Of a DNA stretch of 7,912 bases, positions 5,133 through 7,912 are shown piece by piece. A program made the position numbers and the translations under genes. Under the pieces are notes generated by a model. The model saw nothing but the letters and a program-made list of their open reading frames with translations. It was not told the origin of the DNA and did no database searches. How positions within the stretch are numbered: position 1 is the stretch's first letter; each line of letters opens with the position of its first letter. The stretch spans positions 1 to 7,912 of the forward strand of contig JAGIAF010000165.1 of assembly GCA_017745015.1 (NCBI GenBank). Reading direction: 5' to 3'. The DNA is from Bdellovibrio sp. GTDB lineage: Bacteria > Bdellovibrionota > Bdellovibrionia > Bdellovibrionales > Bdellovibrionaceae.

Positions 5133-7142
5133 ATGGCTCATCTAATCGTTCGCCTTCGTGGTAAGACAATTTACAATATGCCTTTGGAAGAGGGCCGCTC
5201 TTATGTAGCAGGTCGTAAAGAGGATTGCGATATCGTATTGCAGCCTGAAAAAGGTATTTCCCGTGAACACTTTAAGATTTCTTATAACGGCCAATGGATG
5301 TTGGACGTTGTTTCTCGCTATGGTGAAGTGATTCAAAATGGTGAGCAGGTTCAGCAGATCGCTTTGGATCATGGCTCGGCCTTTACAGTTCCTCCCTATG
5401 AGTTTGATTTCTTGATGAGTTCTCCTGCGGCGCAGCCGTCGTCTTCAAGTCCGGAATATGATCCAGCAAATTTACCAGTGGTAACTTCTGCGGGGTCTCA
5501 TGACGACAGTGACAGCGGTGATAGAACTGTCGTTGGAGCCGCGCCATCGTCTGCGTTCATCAAGTTTGTAGATTCAAATAATGAAGCCAAAGAATTGATT
5601 CGTCTTGATGCGGGGGAGTCTTGGATTGCAGGTCGTGATCCGTCTTGCCATATTCAAATTCGAGATCAACGTGTCAGTCGTCGCCAATTTGAGATTCGCA
5701 GAGCGGGTTCGCAGTACGTGATCTTGGATTTGGGCAGTGTGAACGGAACTTTGGTGAACGGCACGCCGATTTCATCTTCGGAACCGACCCAGGTTAAGAG
5801 CGGTGATGCGATCACAGTTCTAGATAATTACCTTTACTTTGAATTGCACGATTCCACATTCCAAAATCGTCTGGATATGGTGGCAGTGGCACCGGTGAAT
5901 CCTTTGATTCAAACGAACGATCAATTGTTGCCAGCAGAATATCAGCATCAAGGCTACGACATTGCTCCTTATCAGGGGGGCGGTGGAATGGCGCCGATGC
6001 CATATCAACCTCAGTATCAGCAAGCTCCGGCGGCGGCTCCAATGCCCACGGGTAAGTTTGACTTTAAAAAGCACCGTCCAAAATTGATTGCCGGTGCTGT
6101 CGCTATGGTGTTGATTGCGTATCTCTTCAGTGGTGGAGAAAAGAAAGCGCCGGTTCCTGCTCAAGGTATCGTAGCTCCAGGTTCACCACTTGAGATGTTT
6201 AATAAACTAAAACCAGAGCAACAAGCCTTGGTACGTCAGCGTTATAAAGACGCTAAGAATATGTACATGCAAGGAAAGTATCAGCTTGCTCAGGATGAAA
6301 TTGTAAAAATCCAGGACTTGGTTCCGGATTACGAAGACATCAAAGAGATTCAACGTTTGGCTAAAGAGGCGATGTTCATTCAAGAGGAACAACGTCGTAA
6401 TGACGAACGTGAAAAGGCAAAACAAGAAGCCGAAGAGAAAATCCAAAAGCAGGTGGTTGAGTGCCAAAAGAAAATCAATCCTGCGATCACGATGGAAGTG
6501 ATGGAAGAATGCTTGAGTAATGTCATGCAGTTCAATCCGGAACATCCGAAAATCATGGAGTTGAAATCTCAGGTAGAAATTTTGACCGCTCAGCGCGAGC
6601 AAAAAGCAGCTGACAAGGCGGCTTACCAAGTTCAAGTTTCTAGATTGAAAGCAATCTATTCGAAAGCCCAAGATATGCACAAAAAAGGTGTGAACCCTTT
6701 GGGTATCATTGATGCATACGAAAAGGTTATGGCGGCGAAACTGCCAGATCCAGCGGGCTTGAAAGCGCAATCACAACGCAATATTGCCTCGATTCGCCAA
6801 CAGATGAACTCTAAAACGGCAAGTCTTCAGGCTGAAGCCGAAAAGTACTATCAGTCTCAGAACTTGAAGGGGGCTATTTTGACTTTGCGTAAAGCTCGTC
6901 AGATAGATCCTGAAAATGATGTGCTTCCGGATAAGATCAGTCGTTGGACGTCAGAGCTTCGTAAGCAAATGATGTCGCTTTATCAAGAAGGCATCTTGGA
7001 AGAGAGCTTTGGTAACGTCGAAGGTGGTGAAGCAAAAGCTGGCGCCAAAGATAAATGGAAGAAGATCTTAGATCTCGATATTCCAGACGGCGAATACTAC
7101 AAAAAAGCCTATATCAAACTTAAAAAGTACGGAGCGATCTAG
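5133..7142 (+). CDS. Tandem-FHA membrane protein with coiled-coil/TPR-like C-terminus
   Basis: This 669-aa protein carries two FHA domains. The first (about 3-95) has VAGRKEDCDIVL (25-36) and GISREHFKI (41-49), but lacks the S-x-NGT loop, reading VVSRYGEVIQNG (59-70). The second (about 143-238) has IAGRDPSCHIQI (165-176) and DLGSVNGTLVNG (199-210), yet its SRxH motif reads VSRRQFEI (181-188), His replaced by Gln. Between them an acidic linker holds DSGDRTVVG (127-135), whose Thr132 could be a phospho-acceptor. A Gln/Pro/Met/Ala linker (250-305) precedes one membrane segment (about 317-333). The rest is helical: a TPR-like pair near 365-400, a Lys/Glu/Gln-rich coiled coil (410-500) and a further repeat near 565-600 (YYQSQNLKGAILTLRKARQIDPEND). 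The FHA domains should be cytoplasmic and the helical part periplasmic. The next gene overlaps the stop by one base. Confidence 0.86.
   Translation: MAHLIVRLRGKTIYNMPLEEGRSYVAGRKEDCDIVLQPEKGISREHFKISYNGQWMLDVVSRYGEVIQNGEQVQQIALDHGSAFTVPPYEFDFLMSSPAAQPSSSSPEYDPANLPVVTSAGSHDDSDSGDRTVVGAAPSSAFIKFVDSNNEAKELIRLDAGESWIAGRDPSCHIQIRDQRVSRRQFEIRRAGSQYVILDLGSVNGTLVNGTPISSSEPTQVKSGDAITVLDNYLYFELHDSTFQNRLDMVAVAPVNPLIQTNDQLLPAEYQHQGYDIAPYQGGGGMAPMPYQPQYQQAPAAAPMPTGKFDFKKHRPKLIAGAVAMVLIAYLFSGGEKKAPVPAQGIVAPGSPLEMFNKLKPEQQALVRQRYKDAKNMYMQGKYQLAQDEIVKIQDLVPDYEDIKEIQRLAKEAMFIQEEQRRNDEREKAKQEAEEKIQKQVVECQKKINPAITMEVMEECLSNVMQFNPEHPKIMELKSQVEILTAQREQKAADKAAYQVQVSRLKAIYSKAQDMHKKGVNPLGIIDAYEKVMAAKLPDPAGLKAQSQRNIASIRQQMNSKTASLQAEAEKYYQSQNLKGAILTLRKARQIDPENDVLPDKISRWTSELRKQMMSLYQEGILEESFGNVEGGEAKAGAKDKWKKILDLDIPDGEYYKKAYIKLKKYGAI
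7131..7134 (+). promoter_or_regulatory. RBS for the GTG start of the last operon gene
   Basis: GGAG, seven bases before GTG at 7142, sits in the end of the tandem-FHA gene. The TAGTG arrangement (7140-7144) repeats the coupling seen at 3985-3989 and supports GTG as the true start. Confidence 0.7.
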
Positions 7143-7822
7143 TGAAAATCCAAGAACGTTCCTACAGCACGAAAATCATGCGTCCCAAACCATTGATTCA
7201 CTCTGAAGAGGATGGATCTTTGGTGGTGGTTGCGACGTCTTGGGGGCAGCCTGAGCACGGTCAGCGTGCTTTGGATGAAGTGGTTAAGTATGTCAGTGCG
7301 GCAAAAGCCGATGTGGAAGTAACGTCTCCCTTTGAGTTTTTAACTTGCATGACAGATGAGACGAACTACGTCAGAACTGCGTTGATGATCGCGAACGATG
7401 CGCTTTATCGTGGTGAAAACAAAAACTCCTACAACTCTGGCGTTGAGATCCTGGTGATCTTTAAGCGTGGCTTGCAGTTGGCGTGGGCCCAAGTGGGCTC
7501 TCCGAGTATGTTTATTCAGAGAGAAAATCAAAAGCTGCAACCCTTGTCCATCAATACGGATCTTTCTTCAGAGCTTCGCTCTTCAGAGGAGAATTTGCCG
7601 CCTCTTCCAGGTCAATTGTTGGGCTTGGATCGAACTTGCTATATTCAGTGTGGTCACACCTTTGTACGAGAAGGGGATCAGATTGTGCTCTTAGCAGGGA
7701 CTTCCATTGCAACGTCTCTTTGGACGTTGGAACCTCACGAAGGGAACTTAGGGCGCATTACAGATCGTATGATCCAGGAAGAACCCGAATCGCCATTCTG
7801 GCTGGGCTTGATCTCCGTTTAG
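7142..7822 (+). CDS. Degenerate PP2C-like protein (probable pseudophosphatase)
   Basis: I align this 226-aa protein with PP2C/Stp1 serine/threonine phosphatases by hand. DGSLVVVATSWGQPEHGQRA (24-43) follows the shape of DGxFVVADGMGGHxxGExA; TALMIANDAL (79-88) the AN helix; SGVEILVIFKRGLQLAWAQVGS (99-120) the MGTT...RGxxLxxAHVGD strands; LLGLD (159-163) and VREGDQIVLLAGTS (175-188) the LG...LxxGDxLLLCSDG strands. The metal ligands are missing: ADG reads ATS (31-33), GDSR reads GSPS (119-122) and SDG reads AGT (185-187), and the closing DN motif is absent. If the alignment is right, it cannot bind the Mn/Mg pair and would be a pseudophosphatase, perhaps binding phosphoproteins or regulating a kinase. 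It ends the FHA operon, a common place for PP2C genes. It has no signal peptide or membrane segment, so is cytoplasmic. The fold assignment is inferred from patterns and needs a profile search. Confidence 0.72.
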   Translation: MKIQERSYSTKIMRPKPLIHSEEDGSLVVVATSWGQPEHGQRALDEVVKYVSAAKADVEVTSPFEFLTCMTDETNYVRTALMIANDALYRGENKNSYNSGVEILVIFKRGLQLAWAQVGSPSMFIQRENQKLQPLSINTDLSSELRSSEENLPPLPGQLLGLDRTCYIQCGHTFVREGDQIVLLAGTSIATSLWTLEPHEGNLGRITDRMIQEEPESPFWLGLISV

Positions 7823-7911
7823 TCTTCGGAGTCAATTGTCGCCAATGATTTATAAACTTGGCTTCTGATCTTTGCGTTTTCTGGAAGATGCAAAGCGAGC
7901 TCTGTGCGTGA
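7819..7911 (-). CDS. C-terminal end of a convergent gene (partial), unknown function
   Basis: On the minus strand a frame enters from the right edge and runs 30 codons to TAA (7821-7819). Its residues (TELALHLPENAKIRSQ, then VYKSLATIDSED) and codon use look like real protein, and the stop falls exactly at the end of the operon, with the two stop codons overlapping by two bases. I do not recognise the family from so short a stretch. No gene fits the plus strand in this region. If correct, the two genes converge with no intergenic space, so each 3' end would be antisense to the other. Confidence 0.5.
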   Translation of the reverse strand, partial: SRTELALHLPENAKIRSQVYKSLATIDSED

Positions 7912-7912
7912 C

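Noticed and set aside
6207..6770. 187-codon open frame on the minus strand opposite the tandem-FHA gene
   Set aside because: It is a shadow of the Lys/Glu/Gln-rich coiled-coil region: the product is Phe/Leu/His-rich without domain pattern, and the plus-strand gene is clearly real.
1..7912. CRISPR arrays, tRNA or rRNA genes, insertion sequences, phage genes
   Set aside because: I saw no regularly spaced direct repeats, no cloverleaf or rRNA-like stretch, and no transposase or integrase signature; nearly all sequence outside 197-490 is explained by coding genes.

Overview
The window looks like chromosomal DNA from a Gram-negative bacterium of the Bdellovibrio type (Bdellovibrionota / former Deltaproteobacteria). 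GC content is about half by eye. There is an outer-membrane beta-barrel C-terminus, a TadC-like pilus/secretion membrane protein, and large FHA proteins with Pro/Ala/Gln/Met-rich linkers. The taxonomic call is an inference from gene content and style, not from a marker gene.

Layout. Bases 2-196 (+) are the end of a probable outer-membrane barrel protein. Bases 197-490 look intergenic but are structured. On the minus strand they hold a 34-codon ORF (302-406) with a textbook Shine-Dalgarno, encoding a strongly cationic, Ile/Leu/Lys-rich peptide. On the plus strand they hold a sigma-28-like -10 octamer (376-383), a hairpin (414-434) and a strong intrinsic terminator (443-485). Together these could define a ~95-nt RNA antisense to the start and SD of the small ORF. 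Bases 491-1066 (-) encode a Maf nucleotide pyrophosphatase.

From 1096 to 7822 (+) runs one tightly packed operon: TadC-like protein, DUF192 protein, three successive FHA-domain membrane proteins (four FHA domains in all), and a 226-aa protein that I read as a degenerate PP2C phosphatase. Every junction overlaps or abuts (4 nt, 14 nt, 1 nt, 0 nt, 1 nt), so the six genes are almost certainly co-transcribed and translationally coupled. Bases 7819-7911 (-) look like the C-terminal end of a convergent gene of unknown function.

How it may work together (inference). TadC is normally the inner-membrane platform of a Tad/Flp pilus machine. Here it heads an operon of membrane-anchored phosphothreonine readers: one with a sensor-like periplasmic region, two with TPR-like or coiled-coil domains on the far side of a single membrane segment. 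The operon ends with a PP2C fold that seems to have lost its metal ligands. This suggests a phospho-regulated envelope scaffold coupled to a Tad-like apparatus. No kinase, active phosphatase, TadA ATPase, TadB, secretin or pilin is encoded in the window, so those partners would have to lie elsewhere.
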